Part shown: in pieces, positions 12,887 through 26,100 of the stretch | Layout: every line of letters begins with the position of its first letter | Position numbering within the stretch: the first letter of the stretch is position 1 | NCBI GenBank assembly: GCA_024305405.1 | Contig: JAKNDB010000107.1 | Span: 3,766,501-3,830,500 of the forward strand | DNA: 64,000 nt | Reading direction: 5' to 3' | Source: Dirofilaria immitis | Taxonomy: Eukaryota > Nematoda > Chromadorea > Rhabditida > Onchocercidae | Translations under genes and position numbers: made by a program | The notes under the pieces: generated by a model | What the model was told of the DNA's origin: nothing | Databases searched by the model: none | The model's input: only the letters and a program-made list of their open reading frames with translations

Positions 12887-14559
12887 TATTGTCGCGAAAG
12901 TTTGTCCGATGATTGGCACAGGCAACAAATCACGGAAAGATTTCATTCTTACAAGACAGTTCCACGAAAAATATGGGTGTTAGGTTGTTCCACAACTTGC
13001 GATTTGATAGGGATTCGACAATCACAGATAAGTCGAGTGCCAACGAGTTGTTGATGGATAATTCTGATTGCTTCTGTCGTGGGAGATGTTTACAGAATTT
13101 CAAGCTATACCTCGTGATATCAAAGATCGTGACTATTGATTTGAATATTCAGACGAATTTGGTTATCGTATTACGATAAATTTCTGTGACAGAAAGAAAA
13201 TGTTAATATTTTAAGCAATCTATATGATTGAAAGATGACAACTAAAGAAATGATTTGGTCCTGGATTATTAATCATTGAAGGAATGATTTTTTTAGAGAT
13301 ATATCAGAAATTTCTATATCATGACCGTACTCGGATATACCAGAATACCTGTACAACACGAAGAAAATACGCTGATTATCTCGACATAAAATATTCCGGT
13401 CTCTCGACAAATAATTCCTGAAAGATACGACCAATTATGAGAAAAATAAAGTTTCCCAAAATAATAAGCCGATTTGTTGTGGAAGTCTTTATTGCGGGGA
13501 CAACCAATAAGTAACGAAAACTTTACTAGAAAAAAGGAAAAGAAAACAAGTCGCAAACTGGAGCATAGGAAATGAAAACAAACAAGCTTAAATCTGTTGC
13601 TGTGGTTGTGTTTATATAGGAGTGATAAAAGGGGCGTGATGAGAGAAAAAATCTGGATTGGTAAGATTTGTAAATAGATAAAACAGATATTTTGATTGGA
13701 ACAAATGTGGGAAAGGAATTTGGGTGAATGATGAATAAGAAAATTTACATAAATATTTTGATTAGTGCAAAAAACAGGAAATCGTTGACGGATTAGTGTA
13801 AGAAACAGGAATCGTTAATGAATTATTTGTTACAAAAATGTATTTTTAGGAATAAATTTGAATTAATTTCCTCTCGGTTTTCCGACACGATTTGAATGAT
13901 AAGTCATAAAGAGATCTGATTATAGTTCAACAAATTATGAATTTAGAACACTACCAGGAGGGACTAAAAGATGATTATCTTTCCCAACCTTACTTAGCTT
14001 TATTTCGCAGCACGCTTAAACGATTAGTTGAACGAAATGTCAACCATCAAAATAATATTTCCTTACTCTTTCAATCCAAATTTTGACATGCGACACGTTA
14101 TCCATAACTGTCAGTAAAATTCGATTCTTTTATTTCAATAATTCAGTTGTACAAAAAATATGATTAAGTAATATAAACAAAGGAAGATAACAATCAATGA
14201 AAACAAAAGACTGGAAAACTATAGAATTAAATAAAATAATAAACTTTTTCATCATGTGATTTAAATTTAAAGATGTGTCACTATCGAAAAGCTTTAGTAT
14301 CGATCATACATCTCATCCAGATAAAAATAACATCATCCGTAAGCATCAGGAAGGAAATGGCATTATTAAAGTTACTAAAAATTCATAAATAAGTTTTAAC
14401 TAGTGAAAACTTCATACAAAACTATCAATAATCTCTCATTTCTCAACTGCGTTAAAATCAGTATGAAACTCGTATTGAAATTCAGAGTCCCATTTTCAAT
14501 TACAAAAAATTTATATCATAAAACTGATGACAAGTCAGAGTAAGCACTACCTAATTTAT

Positions 14560-17316
14560 TCAAAAGACCATATCAACGTATTGTCCTTGTGACGCCATCG
14601 ACGGCCGAATATTTTGACGATTTTGATGGTGTACTCCACGGCCTCGTCCACTATGCGCACCTCTTCCAGCTGTGTATTCAAAAGACTTGTCTGAAAAATG
14701 ATGATTTTTAAAGGAGTTGAAGTGCTCCGAATAAAAAAAAATAGGAGCCAAAAGCTGTTTCAAGAACGAAATTGGAGATAATATGAAATTCTATGTTTTG
14801 TCGAATGAAGGTGACATATTGACAAAGTGACAAACCGAAATGGTGCTCATTAAGTCTTTAACATCAGCTGCGGGATGAGGCTGTGTGAAGAAAAACAAGT
14901 GATCGAGAGCCTGTTCAGCGTCGAGACGTAAGGATGGATCCAGAACCAGGAGACTATCGATTAAGTTCAAGGCATTTCGATCCTTAAAAAATCACTGCTT
15001 CATGAGTGCTATTATCTTAACTTTCAAATCCAGAACATGACACAATTAAATATAATACATTTGAGCCTTACTCTAACATAAGCTTCTAAACGTTCAACTA
15101 CACGACGATTTAAATTTTGTTGAAGCTCCATTTTGCCATAAAGCGGGAGATTTTCCACACCTCTCCATGTTTGTGGATTAATACTTCCACAAAGATTGGA
15201 TATCAGCGACAATTGTTTTTGTTCACTTTCACCCTGAAATTTGTATATTTAATTCCGACTATCATGTAAGTCTATACCATGTATTAAATACAAGCTGATG
15301 TTAACATACATAATATATATTATGGAAAATGAAATAGAGATTAAACATTTTCTTCCTTTTAGGCTTCTGGTGATAGCCTCATTAGTCTTTGTTACAGCGC
15401 GGTTAAATACTTCCAATAACCTCTTTAAATAGACTTGGAGTTAACGAAAAGATAGGATTAACAGATACATTACTATTTTTATCATTACCACTTGCTTTAT
15501 AGTCTATTGAGATAATTCCTCTACTTTTTCCACCAGTAAGAAGTTTTCCAATCATAGGAATTTTACCGAGATTTAGATGTGAAAACAAACGGAATAAAAG
15601 AAAGTTTAATATTTTATTTTAAGAGTGTCACATATGTCGTATTTGAGCACGATTACGAACCGAGAAGAATGTTATGAATATTATAATCCTATAACATACT
15701 TGCAGAATAGGGGTACGTGTCCATAATTCCGCCATAATACAACCCGCACCCCACATATCGATTTGTGGTCCATAATGACGTTCACCAAGAAGTAATTCAG
15801 GAGGGCGATACCATAAAGTGACAACACGATTTGTGTAGCAGTGTTCTGGTTGACCTGAAATAGATATAACGATATATCCTATCTTTATTATTTCATCAAA
15901 CAATCAAGAGTATTGGATCACTAGTGGAACTATTTCAACACTGTCAGAAAAGCTCAAACCGGTGTACAACTAATCGAAACTGCTCAGTTTGAACTTCAGA
16001 ATTATAGCCGGTTGCTCAGTATGATAGTGTAATTAATGACAAAAACATGACGTAAAATACCGGGTAATTTCGAAAACAGAGGTCGCGCTAGACCAAAATC
16101 TGCCAATTTCAATATACCGTCTTTTGTAATTAAAACATTTGCAGCCTAAAACTAACACGACAAGAATTTTAAACAAATGATAATAAATAAAATTAACATT
16201 CATTAATTATTACCACGAATTTTTGCAGGTCCATTTTGTAAAAATTAAAATTTTTGTTCACTCAGATAAGTTAAATACAAATGAAAACTCAAAGTTCAAG
16301 AGAGATAAAGTTGTATAATCCACTAAATGCAGATAAAAGAAAAAATACAGATAAACAAAAGGGATATAAATATGACATACCTTCATATCACGATGTAATA
16401 TTTTTGCAAAATGTATCTGATAAAGACCTTCTAACAAATGCTTCATCAGTGTTTTGATATGTACCAAGGATAGCCGAACATTCGTATTAGATAGAAGACC
16501 AGCAAGATCGTGTTCGCAAAAAGAGAATACCAAATAAAAGGTGCTACGTTCTCGATTATGTACTGATGCTGAAATAGAAGAAATGACATGACACTGCATA
16601 ATTAACTGAAATTTTTACAAAGAAAAAAGTCTAAAGACATACCTCTGCTACTACATATTTCTATTAGTTCAGTGATATGCTTATGTTTTAGTTTCTGCAA
16701 CATTTTCACTTCTCGCAGAGCTGTTATTGGAAACTGCAATATTGCAATAAATCAATAAAATCTTTTCAACAGCGATTTAAAAAGCACAAAAATCGTTAGT
16801 AAACAAATAACTAAAAACACAAACATACTCCTTCCTTCTCGTTCTCCATCAGAATTTTTTTAGAGCAACAATTCGACCCGTACGCTTACAACGCGCTTTG
16901 AATACTTCCCTATAAGCAACAAAGTAATAAATATATTCCCAAGTATTTCCATGAACTATTCAAACTATTACGCTGGAAAAAAGTTACCCGAATGTGCCTT
17001 GTCCAATTTTTGCTAGCTTCTCATAATTGGTGACATCAGTAATGTATGGAAACTCGAATCTTTCGGTATACTTCATTAACTCAGGAGTCACCTAAAATCA
17101 AATAGTACCAAATTATTCAAAATGGAAATATTAACTTGGCATTTCGGTGACTAAATCTATTCCTTAAAATAATTGACAATTCCGAATGACCGATGCGCAA
17201 TAAGATAAAAAAATCTTTATTATGGGTAGCGACATAACATGTCTATTTACGTGAAAAATAAAAATAACCTTCTGCCGATTCATTAACGCGATGTCTTCCT
17301 TCGATGGATGTAACAT
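14560..17316 (-). CDS. cdk-9: Cyclin-dependent kinase 9 (P-TEFb catalytic subunit)
   Basis: Nuclear Ser/Thr kinase that with cyclin T phosphorylates the RNA polymerase II tail and pausing factors to allow elongation. Exons in transcript order: 17316-17269 (or further upstream), 17091-16988, 16909-16829, 16733-16643, 16568-16381, 16145-16061, 15854-15700, 15233-15072, 14982-14836, 14690-14560. Visible features: glycine loop IGQGTFG, VALKK lysine, catalytic HRDMK, DFG in [24 protein letters not shown], and CDK9-type FFFTQPHP. The tail SFEYTAGRG...DMVF matches the FEY...VF end of animal CDK9. T7 at 16855-16861 must gain one base to keep [11 protein letters not shown]. The last junction fits if a G next to 14836 is missing. 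Corrected length is about 397 residues. The frame is open upstream to about 17395, so an extra 5' exon is possible. Confidence 0.93.
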
Positions 17317-19005
17317 CGATGAAGTAACCGGAATGGATGACGTGCTGGCATTTGGGACGAATGAATGTGGCTGTTGGGGAGGTGATTGCTCTGCATTTCA
17401 GCATAAATAAATTGAAATGCTAGAAGTGACTTATTATTTGATATGCAATTTCACAAATACAACTAGTCAGAAATAGTCACGTCATTCTCACGCAGGAAAT
17501 ATACCAGCTCCGACTCATCACGAATGCTTAATCTTGAAGATTAATATCACAAACTTCAAAACGGAATAATTCCCGAAGACTCGCAATGAAAATCGTAGTT
17601 TCTCAGTAGAGTAAACGTAACTCAATCGATGAATAATAAATGCGATATGGATTCTTTTATTGCAAATTTGATTTGCTATAGGTCATGATTGATTAGAAGA
17701 TTATAACGAATATTCTGATATTGTCGAGATAATAAGCAGTTCGATCTTTTGAATAAATTAGGCATTTCGTATCGTAACATGCTATTCCTTTCTCAATTTT
17801 AATTTTTCATAATTAACGATAGATTTTTCAAATTTGAATGCGAATTTGAGACCAATTTTAATAAGATTGAGCTAATATTTATGAATTTTCAATGATTTTT
17901 TTGTTTAAAAACTTCTAAGCGATCTATTAACAGCTTTTTTTCGCCGATACTTGGATACTGTTATTATATTTGAATACGATGGTCGTAAAGTATTCTGAAC
18001 ATCTAAAAATTAGTAGGAATTGAACAATTCTTTTAGCTTTTTATATACTATAATTCTCACTATGATAGAAATTGATAATGAAAGATGCTGCCTTTTGCGA
18101 TATATTTTCTTGATTTTTTCAGTATTTATTTTCATTTGAAATTGAATGCTTGCACATTTTAGATTAAGTGGAGATTTGAATACTTGAATTCAAATTGTTA
18201 TAAAGAATTTATGATATTTCAAAACTAATGTACTACAGTATGGTTGTGTATAATGAATAATATTTTTTGTTTATCTATGTTAATTTAAACAAATTCTCAT
18301 TTCCTTCTTTCCTCAATTGTAAAAACTATTTTATTATGTTATTTATTTAGAAGAATTAGCCATCAACATCTTATTTCATTATAATATTTCTTTCAATAAT
18401 AGATACATGGCAACAAAAAGATAACTTATAACAATAACAACATTATAATGAAATATATTTAATTATGCCAAATTTTAGAAAACGGAATTGTTATCATTTA
18501 TAGTTTATAAATATCTAAGAATAAGAGAAATTATCCATTTTTATTTTGATTTTTGAATTATTTCATTTCTATTTATTTCACTTCAAATACCGTATTTTTC
18601 TAACTCAAGAAACACTAACAGAAGATAATTATTATTTACTCGTAGATGTTAATCAAAGTATTGATTCTTATAATATGCAAATTATTATTATGATGTGCAA
18701 GAAGTGAAGCAAAATTATTAGCAAAATAGCCTTGAAGCAATTTTTCGATAAATTAGATGCGAAATATGAAGCAAATCATTTTTAACTTCTGGCTAATTCA
18801 AGTATTGCCGTACATTTCAATTATTTGATGTATACCGAAGCCGCCATCGCTATCAATTATCATCTGTTCATTTGTTTATTTAAAAAATAATCTGATAACA
18901 TGATGATTCAATTTATGAAACATTTTAGTCTTAACTTTTTCGATTTTCATTATCAGCTCACCTCAAATAATAAATCAATACCGAAACATATTTGATTGCA
19001 ATCAG

Positions 19006-19125
19006 GATGATTATATTAATTTTAAACTATTGAATCGAATGTTTCTTTAGCTTATTAATAATCAAGATGATAATTAATTTTAAATTGCTGAATCAATCAT
19101 TCTTTCAGCTTATTAATAATGACAA
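19006..19125. repeat. Two diverged tandem copies of a 60-bp unit
   Basis: Copy 1 starts GATGATTATATTAATTTTAA at 19006 and copy 2 starts GATGATAATTAATTTTAAAT at 19066. Both end with CTTATTAATAAT. A few substitutions and short indels separate them. Confidence 0.8.
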
Positions 19126-20418
19126 TGATACAGCTTTAATAATAACGAATCATGATGCACCTTTATTCAAATTGCTAAGAGTAAAAATGTCAAAAACTCA
19201 TGAAGGCCTTCTGCGTGGGAAATAGTTATTCTAGAAGACAAAAAAATAGATTGGAGTGGGTGGTAAATGTTGGTGCAGATCGTTTGACGGTTTCATATAT
19301 AGAAGATGTTAAGGTAACATGAAGTTTCTTCATAAATATTGTGGTGATGATATTATCGTTTTTATCATAATTTTTCCTGCATTGAACAGTGATTATATAT
19401 AATTCATATAGATTGGTAAATTTGTTTTTAAATTTCAAAATTTACGATCGGTTTTTCTGAAAAGATGCTTTATAAAAAGGTAGATGGTATATTAAAACAA
19501 TAACAGCTAATATTGCAGAATAAACTTCATGCGCGTTATCCAGAAATAGGCGAGCGTGTCTATGAAATGTTATTGGAAATAGGAACGGTATCATGATTTT
19601 TTGTCTTTAAGGATCATAGAGAGAATTTTTTACGATTTGATTCATTTCTTAGGCCAGCTATCATTTATTATATTGATTTCAAAAGCATAGAACCATAACA
19701 TCAAAACTGCTGTGTAATCAAAAAATTTAGAATGATTTGAGTCTTATTTTATTTGTTTCGATTTTTCAGAAATACATCTTCATCGTACTTTATTATAATT
19801 TTATCATTACTTTAATAATAATGTAAATTTCTACGAACGAATTTTTTATTGAATAAAAACGTAATTCTTTCAGTAAAAAATTTGAGCGATCAATAAAAAT
19901 TTCTAGGCATTTCGGAGATTCATGTTGAAACAAATGTTTCGTACGAGCAAGATAGAATAAAGGTGAATTAGCTGATTTCGAATTAATTGTAAATTAAAAT
20001 TAGATATATTAATGTTAATTTGAAAATGATTGCGGCTCTCATAGTAAGGAAGTTGTTATCATTATGCTAATTACAATCAATTTATGATAATCACAATTAT
20101 CCGAATGATAATAATCCTGAAAAATAAAGTAAATCGTAATCAAAAGGTTTGATTAATGGATCCAATTTTAATTTATATAGATATCATAATTGTAGTTGCT
20201 AAAAATGATTCCTAAATATCTAAGTAATGATCTTAAGAAGATATAGAGATATTATCGGAAGTATTACTTGAAATAAATAGCAAAAAAAAATCTCTAGGTA
20301 TATTTATATATTATTTTACAGGTTTGATATAAAATTTTGAAACGTCCTGCATCAACGAAACAACAAAGAATACGATATAAAGAAGTAATATAATGGTGGG
20401 AATTATATCTCATCCAAA

Positions 20419-20505
20419 TCATATACCATGCTGAATGCACGATGTCCCAACTAATCTGTCAATTTAAGCAGCTTGAGTTGGTTTCAGTTGAAAATACAAC
20501 TTTAC
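20419..20505 (+). pseudogene. Decayed 5S rRNA-like sequence
   Basis: The order and spacing of blocks resemble nematode 5S rRNA: CATAT..., then TGAATGCACG, TCCC, ATCTG, a TTAAGCA block, TTGAG and GGTT. I compared by eye with the known 5S pattern (TTGAATGCACG...AAGTTAAGCA...TTGAG...GTTAG). About three quarters of positions match over the best 40, with one-base gaps after that. The 5' end and the last third are not recognisable, so a functional gene is excluded. It may be a dispersed 5S pseudogene or chance similarity. Confidence 0.5.
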
Positions 20506-22008
20506 TTTATTGATTATAGTTAATTTAACGTTGCTCAAATGTCACATTTATCTACTTCATTTATTTTATTCCTGGATAACTTTAAGGCTCGATATCCTTG
20601 TACCGGTTAATTTACATAATGAAAGGTAAATCGGACTTTACCGTTTATCATTTGTACATTAATCAAATTGCCTTCAGTTTTTAACTATTGTTTGATGCAG
20701 AATATGACACAATTTTTTCAGCTTTTGTAAAGTTTTTAGATTTTTTATAAATTCAATTTATTATATTATGATATATTTGAAATTATATTTGCTTGTTAAT
20801 TTCGTTATTCTGATAATATTTTTATCATGTTAAATACTAATAACATCTTATCAATATAACCTTTTTTTTCATTTCCTTTTGTAATTATTCTATAATTGAT
20901 TTAAAAAAATAAATTAAGGAAATAAAATATTATTTTGAGCGATTTAATATGGTCAAATAATCAAATATTTTGGAAATTTCATCATCCAAAAGCATTGTAA
21001 TATTATAATCGAAAATTTTTGCCTAATAATTTATTTCTTATATTTAGCAATTGATCCGAAATGATTCATCGATATAATCGAAGAAAATTTTTAAAATTAT
21101 ATAATTAACTAAATCGGCAGTGAATAAAAAGATCACGTTAAATTTGAAATTAATATTGCAGTTAAAATTTAAGAATAGTAATATTTTCATTCATTTGAAC
21201 AGAAAAAAGAAAAAAATTTAGGATTATTTTCTGGGATAGATATAGACATGGCTATCATATTATTTCAAACTTAATTTAAGTACTGAGTTACTAGTCATCT
21301 CAAGAATATTCAATGCAAAAAAAAATAGAACAGTAGGATTTATCACATTAAGTTAAGCTTAAATTATATCACATTAATTTAAGCCTAATTTAGGCTTAAA
21401 TTAAGGGCACTAAATTTACTACCATATCAATGCAAAAGAAATATAATAGTAAATAAATAACGAATTGACAATTAAAACAAAATTTTTAATGATGATCATC
21501 CATCAAGCAAAAACTTTCCGCAGAATGACCAAATTATATCGTTACATATAGTATTATTCTCAAAGTAACCGGAATAAATCATACTGTTGTTGTTAATATG
21601 TACACAAAATCCTCAACATCGAAGTTTTGTAATTACATCACATTTCCGAGAAAGATTTAGGAATATACGAATTATACAGAAGCCCCAGATGAAATTTGTA
21701 TTGTGATATCCTATTAAAGTAGTCCCGAAAATAGTTCGATACTTTCTGATGATTTCGGGAGGAATTTAGAATTATGCGATGCTTCCGGAAGTGCGGAATA
21801 CTTTGGGAAATGAATGGAATGATGCAAAGTGACGTGAAAAATTTGCATGCTTGTTAGGAGATGCATATAGTAAGCTCAAACGATATGCAAATTTTCCGCA
21901 TCAACCCATTCTGCCGGGAATGGTTAATACCGTCGGTTGCTTTCTTACTCATTTCGTAATATTTGTATGGTGCGAGGTGGTTGGGTGTGGTGATAGGACG
22001 TGCGGTTT

Positions 22009-22071
22009 GCGTATATCAGGAGATGCGGTGCGTATATCGGGAGATGCGATGCCTATATTGAGAGAAGCGTA
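22009..22071. repeat. Three tandem 21-bp units
   Basis: Units start at 22009, 22030 and 22051 (GCGTATATCAGGAGATGCGG and variants). The third copy is the most diverged. A short + frame (21851-22072) reads the array as a 7-residue repeat (RISGDAV-like), but nothing else supports a gene. Confidence 0.85.
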
Positions 22072-22852
22072 GCTCGAAAGGTGTTTTAGTGATTGTTAGT
22101 GGAGGGCTGTGATGAAATGAATTTAGATAGATCAAAAGAAGATTCGGGAGATTAATTGGGGCCCATCACCCTTCGGGATAAAAACGTAGTAGAATTAGAG
22201 CATAGACTATGAGAAAGATTCACGGAATGGATCGGAAGTGAGATTTCGACTTATGGTAGTTAATGCCTAGATAATTTTGCCGCATTCTTTGCCGAGAATC
22301 CAATTAAGTAATGTTGCTTTTTAAGAATTTAAGCAAAAGAAAGAATAAATGATTGAATTTTAGGTATTTCGTAATGGTTCTTCCTCATTTCTTTCTCTGG
22401 AATTTCTTCTTAGCCATATTATCTCTGTCTTGCATTGAATAATTCAGAAGTGGAGATTTTCTAGCACTTCTGGCTACGTTACAGTTATTCATAATTTTAA
22501 AAGATTAAATCCTATTTGTAAGAGCTGTATTTATAATTATTGCTATAAAAATATTTTTTCGGAAAATCGATAAGAAAAGAAAGAAGAATTTGAATCATTT
22601 ATTTTAATGTTCTTGCATCAAAAATTAACATTATAAATAATTCGTTCAACAAAAAAGAAAACATATTTCGCAATAAATTCATTTACCAATTATATTTTTT
22701 CATTGTAAGGGAAGTTACAATTACAACAATAGTTTTTATAATTTTTTTTTAATAAGAATAGGTTAATTTTAGAATTAACTTTGTGATTCCTACTTCAGAC
22801 AGAAATATTAGCTTCGGATCAATTTCTTGCAGTTTCTGTTTTAGGTAAATAA

Positions 22853-25800
22853 ATGTCAGAAACGAATCGAAATGCTCATTCAATCGAATATGCCTCATGT
22901 AATCCTACTCCAAGAACTTCTGGAAGAAGTAGTCCACGTAGTCCAACTCCAAAAATTTCCAAAAGGAGAATTAGTTCACGCAGTCCAACTCCAGGAGCTT
23001 CTAGAGCACGAAATGATCCGCGCAGTCCGACTCCAAGAATTTCTAGAAAAAAACAGTCTGCACAATTCAATTTCAGAGACTTGTGGAAGGAGGAATAGTT
23101 CCCACAGTTCTTCAATTTCAGAGACTTGTGGAAGAAGAAATAGTTCCCATAGTTCAACTTCAGAAGCATTTAAAAGAGGAAATAGTCCGCGTAATTCGAC
23201 TTCAGAAACTTTTAGAAGAGGAGTAATTCGCTCAGTCCAGCTCTGGGGACTTCTAGAGAGAAAAATAGTACAACTTCAAGGAATTCGAGACAACAGGATA
23301 ACATGCACGGGCTATTTAGCAAAACAGAACGTACTAAAGAAAGAATGGTGGAATATCGAACAATTTTGCATAGTATACAAATGTTACGATCAGCTGAAAA
23401 TAAAAAAATCGCACAAAGCGTAGAGTGTTACAGCAAAAATGTGATGGATACAAACAACAAATTGCTAAAGAAAAGGTAAGTTGTAAAAATGCTTTAAATG
23501 ATAATCCGATTATGTAAAATAGGTATTTGATAAAAAGTAAGTTAAAACTGTGAAAAGCAAGTATAAGTTGTATTTGATTTAAGTACAGCATTTTATTTAA
23601 AAAAGTCTAAATAATCAATTCTGATATAATTTTTAAAAGATTCAAATTGACCGTTTCATTGCGATGTATAAATAGCTGTTGTCATTTGTATAATATTGTA
23701 TGTTTGAAAAGTTTAATTGAAGTCAAAAACGATTTGTTTCTTTTTTTGATCAAACATTAGACAATACGAATTTTGCGAATTTCATGAATTTTCCTAGTAT
23801 TATGTATGACATGTAATCTTTCTGATATAATAGCTATGATTTCCGTAGTAAGTTGCATGACGTAAAATTTTTCTAACATGATGCATGATGTATGTATCAT
23901 CTGTTGCACAGACATATTTCATCTAAATATGAAAATTTTTTCTCTTAAATATTTTAAAAGTGTCATAATTGATATTGAAGTAGACTAAAAGGAAAAAAAG
24001 TGAAGTACAAAAATTCAATTTTGAGAACAAATTCAATTTTTCAATTTTCAATCAATTTTGAGAGCAAATTTGAATATGTTTGGTGCAGTTATTAGTTTTG
24101 TTTTCTTTTCCTTCTTCAGAGACTAGTTGGATACACATATAATGATGCTATTTATGTCTCCATAGCAATACTCTTCCTTTTTATATTTCAGAACTTAAAG
24201 AACACTTTGCAAGAACGTTTTTTGGAACTGGAGAATCAACTTAATAAATCTACCCAACAATTAACTGAGTTACAAACGGAAAATGAACAAGAACGGAAAG
24301 AAATGGATCATTTGCAAAAGACTTTACAACGCACATGGAAAGTACTGATTCAGGTCAGAGGACGAAGTACGAAGAAGGATCGTATCTGGAATCTTACGGC
24401 AAAAAATGCTCTACATGCAAAACGTGTTGCTGAAGAGAAACTTCAAGAAGCATTGGAAAAATATGCGATGGAAATTAAACGTTCCAATGAGTTAGAAGAA
24501 TCCACGAAGGCCCTAAAAGTATAATTGAAAAAATGAAACTGGAAATGGAGCGGAAAGAGCGATTATGCAACGATTCCAAAATACGTCTAGCGGTACATAG
24601 CGAAGCAGCATCTTTAGCATGTCGACAAGTTATTGAAGCAAACAAGAAGACTGTTGAGCTTGCTTATGAAAATAAGAAGTTATCTTTGCAGTTTACGAAT
24701 ACTTGTTCTGAACTACGAAGTTTCCTACAAGCTTGTATGAATTTTAAAACTGAAATAAGTCAAATCGAATCAGAAAATAAGAAGCATATTGAAAGATTGC
24801 AACAAATGGAAAGAAAAATTATGATTGAAATATCATCGCTAATTCAAAATGTTCGACGAAACAATGCTCTTCTTGCACAGAAATCAAATCAGATTAATTC
24901 GTTAATTTATGAAAATTTAGAAATCAAAAGGAGGGCGCAGGAATTAGGAGAAGAAAACAAGAATATGGCGGAGATAATTCGCAATACTGAAGCAGTCCTT
25001 CGTTCACAGCATCAAGAATTGGGAGTGTATGAAACAAATCAAAGAATTCGAGGTCGAGAAATTGGCGAAGTAAAAGTGCAATCTGCAATTACCGCAAATC
25101 AGACTATTTTGTTGAAAACAGAAACTGAAAATTTTCAACAGATTGTTCATCCCATTTATAATGTTGCGGGAATCCGTAATCAAATCGCGTGCGCACTTGA
25201 GAATATGGATGTAAGTAATTCTTTTTATCACTCTCTGAAAAATTTCATGTAGAATTGCTTTTATTGCATGTTCGAAACAAGTGATTAGAAACACACTTTT
25301 TCTAAGTTGATTCTTTGTGCTTGACAATTTTGATGATAATCATCATAATTCGTTGAGGAATATGTCTTGTATTCTTATTTTAATATTTCCAGAAAGTCCT
25401 TGGAGTTATGATTCATGAAAACACAGAATTAGTGCCAATAGATGGATTAGATATACAAGCCAACTATCTTTCTGCACAAGATGTATTGTTTTTTCTTTCT
25501 TTTTCTGACTGAATAATGATTTTTATAGATAATTGTAAATTATGCTGAAGAAAAATAATAAAAATTTTGAGCCAGTGGCATTTAAAAATATTTTGAATTT
25601 TGTAAAGGTTAAAATATGTTCTGTGATTGCATTAAATTCTGAGTTTTAAAATCTCGGACAGAAAATTTTTCAATATTTGGAATGGGGAAAAAATTTTTCT
25701 TCTCTTTCCTCGTCAAATGTAAAATATTCTTCTTCATATTTTTAAAGCATGTATTGCTTTTATTTTGTTTTCTAGCAAATTAGCAATCAGAATCCATCAA

Positions 25801-26100
25801 ACCAGAACATTTTTGGACAAACGCAACAGAATTGCACGACTCTGAATGCGCGTACGTTTTGAATTGAATAAACGCTTACCTATTAGTTAAATTTCATTCG
25901 TTGTAATGATAAAAAGAGAATGAATAGCAGTTCCAATTTTAGAAAAATATGTAAAAACAAAAAAAATTAAATTCGTCGCAAAATTTTTAGTTTTTCATGG
26001 AGAAGCGAATGACGAAGCTAACCTGCCGGGACCTTCGAATCGATATCGTAATGCTCAGCGCAATACTCAGGCGGATGATGATAATACTGACGAGGTGTGA
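22853..26100 (+). CDS. Long coiled-coil protein with N-terminal Ser/Arg-Pro repeat
   Basis: Exons: 22853-23475, 24192-25210, 25393-25482, 25776-25851, 25991-about 26100 (stop after DDDNTDEV) or spliced on to a last exon near 26403. The start follows GTTTTAG plus 8 nt, a likely SL acceptor. Residues about 15-150 are a roughly 14-residue repeat, first RSPTP-like (SSPRSPTPKISKRR), later CGRRNSSHSS-like. A long predicted coiled coil rich in Glu/Lys/Gln follows (LQERFLELENQLNKST onward, about 350 residues). The end is polar and acidic (ANLPGPSNRYRN). Frame repair is needed at A7 23047-23053 (two bases, judged by repeat phase), at GGAG near 23220, and at A4 24515-24518. Meiotic or synaptonemal, centrosomal or RS-domain scaffolds would look like this. 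I do not recognise a family. Confidence 0.75.

Larger units (their letters stand above)
9611..14559. other. Gene-poor intergenic region between two convergent genes
   Basis: LDAH (+) and CDK9 (-) converge here. No conserved exon is seen. It holds a 40-bp exact repeat pair, a 36-bp triplicate, a TTTTTC-rich tract near 12540, and a compositionally distinct patch at about 12830-13560 with a hairpin. Short open frames at 10630-10842 and 12913-13179 show no recognisable domain and may be relics. Confidence 0.55.
17400..22840. other. Gene-poor AT-rich intergenic region
   Basis: No conserved exon was found on either strand. It contains a 60-bp tandem duplication (19006-19125), a 5S rRNA-like relic (about 20419-20505) and a 21-bp triplicate in a GC-richer patch (21770-22090). 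The ORFs at 19226-19438 (-) and 21851-22072 (+) show no recognisable domain. The far right may carry the promoter of the coiled-coil gene. Confidence 0.55.

Noticed and set aside
12913..13556. Short open frames (12913-13179 +, 13314-13556 -) as genes
   Set aside because: No domain, no splice support; better viewed as part of an anomalous, possibly retroelement-derived patch.
13621..13640. AAAAGGGG run as a polypurine tract marking a 3' LTR
   Set aside because: Too short and with no matching LTR pair around it.
22853..26100. Naming the coiled-coil protein as a synaptonemal (SYP) protein
   Set aside because: Architecture is compatible, but no diagnostic motif is visible; naming would be a guess.
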